Source: Deltaproteobacteria bacterium
GTDB lineage: Bacteria > Desulfobacterota > DSM-4660 > Desulfatiglandales > HGW-15
Direction of reading: 5' to 3'
Length of the DNA stretch: 13,734 nucleotides
NCBI GenBank assembly: GCA_020342025.1
Contig: CP070840.1
Coordinates: 4,033,305 to 4,047,038 of the forward strand
Positions within the stretch are counted from its first letter, which is position 1; the number at the start of each line of letters is the position of its first letter. This document shows positions 12,877 through 13,734 of this stretch, piece after piece. The notes below the pieces were generated by a model. That model did no database searches. It saw only the letters and a program-made list of their open reading frames with translations, and was not told the origin of the DNA. Position numbers and translations under genes: made by a program.

Positions 12877-13382
12877 GTGTTAATTATTTTTTTGATGCGC
12901 TCATTCAAAAGAAAGAGGCGTTCCAGCTCCACCCCCTCTTTTTCCTGAAGGGCAGCAATCTTTTCAGCTTCTATGTGGTCTGTTATTTTTTTGCAGAGAT
13001 AATTGACACAGATCACGTGGCGAGCCATAAGAAGGCAGCCCTGCTCTCCCAGAAAGAAGCAGCCTGAAGGGTCATACCCCTGTATGGGCAACTTGACGCC
13101 CAGTAGAAGATTTATGAGAAGGAGGGAACCATCATATCTGTTTTCCAGTCCGGCGCCGCAGCACGATCCCCCTTCCCTCTCTTCACAATCTCTGCATGCT
13201 TTCACCACACCCGCCTCAGCCATCTCCTTGTGGGAGGCGAGTATGGCCCTTTTAAGTCTATCTAAAAGCTCAGCGATTTCTCGATCCCCGAGCAACTCAC
13301 CCATGACTTCATGATAGCGTTTCTCGGCCCAGGCAATCTTGACATCTATGGGGCTTTCAAGGGAGATTTCGTCTCTGTGCAT
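12867..13382 (-). CDS. YkgJ-like cysteine-cluster protein (putative metal/Fe-S binding)
   Basis: This 171-residue soluble protein has all eight cysteines, before the last one at 170, grouped at 63, 66, 74, 75, 108, 116, 125 and 130 (CRDC, SCCG, GCFF, GCLL, ICVNYLC). That resembles the YkgJ/PF03692 zinc- or iron-sulfur-chelating family, though with a longer gap (C-x2-C-x7-CC) and a helical N-terminal extension of about 60 residues rich in Glu, Arg and Leu. Function is unknown for the family; a metal cluster is the reasonable expectation. The gene starts 6 bases after the Lon-family stop and overlaps the methyltransferase start by 10 bases, so the three form one operon. The metal site could support modification or quality control of a shared target, but that is speculation. 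Confidence 0.65.
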   Translation of the reverse strand: MHRDEISLESPIDVKIAWAEKRYHEVMGELLGDREIAELLDRLKRAILASHKEMAEAGVVKACRDCEEREGGSCCGAGLENRYDGSLLLINLLLGVKLPIQGYDPSGCFFLGEQGCLLMARHVICVNYLCKKITDHIEAEKIAALQEKEGVELERLFLLNERIKKIINTCG

Positions 13383-13388
13383 ACGGAC

Positions 13389-13734
13389 TCACTTCTTGCT
13401 GCTCTTTCTCTTTCTCCCACTCCCTTTCTTTCCCTCCTTTTTCTCCTCCTCACCAAATTTCTTCAGCCCTTCAGCCAATTCTTTGAGCTTTTCATTGACC
13501 AAGGCATTTATTGTCCCTTTGGGATAGTTCCCGTCAGGTTTTATTTCTCCCGCCCTTTTCCCGGTCAGGATCTCGATTCCCTCGTCAATCGTCTTTACCG
13601 CATAGACATGGAACTTCTTTTTTTTCACGGCCTCAACCACATCTTTGCGGAGCATAAGATCTTTCACATTGCTTTCAGGGATCATCACACCCTGCTTACC
13701 CGTTAACCCTTCTTTACGGCAGCAGTCATAAAAT
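13389..13734 (-). CDS. C-terminal end of a Lon-family ATP-dependent protease (partial)
   Basis: The frame runs open from the right edge to a TGA at 13391-13389 and gives 114 residues. FYDCCRKEGLTGKQGVMIP, then SNVKDLMLRKDVVEAVKKKK and FHVYAVKTIDEGIEILTG, match the end of the S16 (Lon/LonB-like) protease domain. There the KxGLTGxQGVxIPxSNVxxLMLR block follows the catalytic Ser-Lys dyad, which lies beyond the window. A stretch of about 55 residues, rich in Lys and Glu and ending GRKRKSSKK, extends past the domain. This highly charged tail could contact nucleic acid or acidic proteins. It is the first visible gene of a minus-strand operon with the cysteine-cluster and methyltransferase-like genes. 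A GTG at 13688 is not the true start, because family homology continues upstream of it. Confidence 0.85.
   Translation of the reverse strand, partial: FYDCCRKEGLTGKQGVMIPESNVKDLMLRKDVVEAVKKKKFHVYAVKTIDEGIEILTGKRAGEIKPDGNYPKGTINALVNEKLKELAEGLKKFGEEEKKEGKKGSGRKRKSSKK

Noticed and set aside
1..13734. CRISPR array, IS element, tRNA or rRNA gene
   Set aside because: No regularly spaced direct repeats, transposase frame, tRNA-like cloverleaf or rRNA sequence was seen on either strand.

Overview
The gene content suggests an anaerobic bacterium of the Desulfobacterota (former Deltaproteobacteria) type. The signs are a ferredoxin-linked 2-keto-acid oxidoreductase, a thiolase/DUF35 pair, an AMP-forming CoA ligase, an iron-sulfur flavoprotein and a membrane-anchored TPR protein. 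This placement is inference from gene content only; there is no rRNA or other taxonomic marker in the window.

Layout. Positions 1-72 hold the last codons of an unidentified plus-strand gene, followed by a 344-base gap with a minus-strand terminator. A minus-strand thiolase-DUF35 operon (1987 to 417) has a good sigma70-like promoter and diverges from a flavodoxin-fold iron-sulfur flavoprotein gene (2157-2813). A DedA-family membrane protein gene (2835-3455, minus) has a promoter placed so that its mRNA may be leaderless. A plus-strand series follows: TPR protein, acyl/aryl-CoA ligase, iorA and iorB (3644-8705). Together with the thiolase pair this looks like amino-acid or aromatic/fatty acid catabolism: 2-keto acids are oxidised to acyl-CoA with ferredoxin as acceptor, acids are activated by the ligase, and acyl-CoA is cleaved by the thiolase. 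The iorA-iorB gap is filled by a symmetric element of about 140 bases made of four hairpins. A related hairpin lies at the thiolase promoter.

The centre-right (8793-10706, all minus) looks like a cyclic-di-GMP output module: a CsgD/VpsT-type regulator with a WVSR motif, then two paralogous stand-alone PilZ genes. Each PilZ gene has its own long upstream region, and both regions carry the same ordered set of short motifs. The leader of the distal PilZ gene can fold into a nested stem. No GGDEF or EAL gene is present.

The right end (minus) holds rtcA (RNA 3'-phosphate cyclase) and, upstream of it, a tightly packed unit: the C-terminus of a Lon-family protease, a YkgJ-like cysteine-cluster protein and a class I methyltransferase-like protein. 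The last two overlap by 10 bases.

The most novel-looking items are the four-hairpin repeat in the iorA-iorB gap, the shared regulatory architecture of the two PilZ genes next to a CsgD-like regulator, and the Lon/Cys-cluster/methyltransferase unit.
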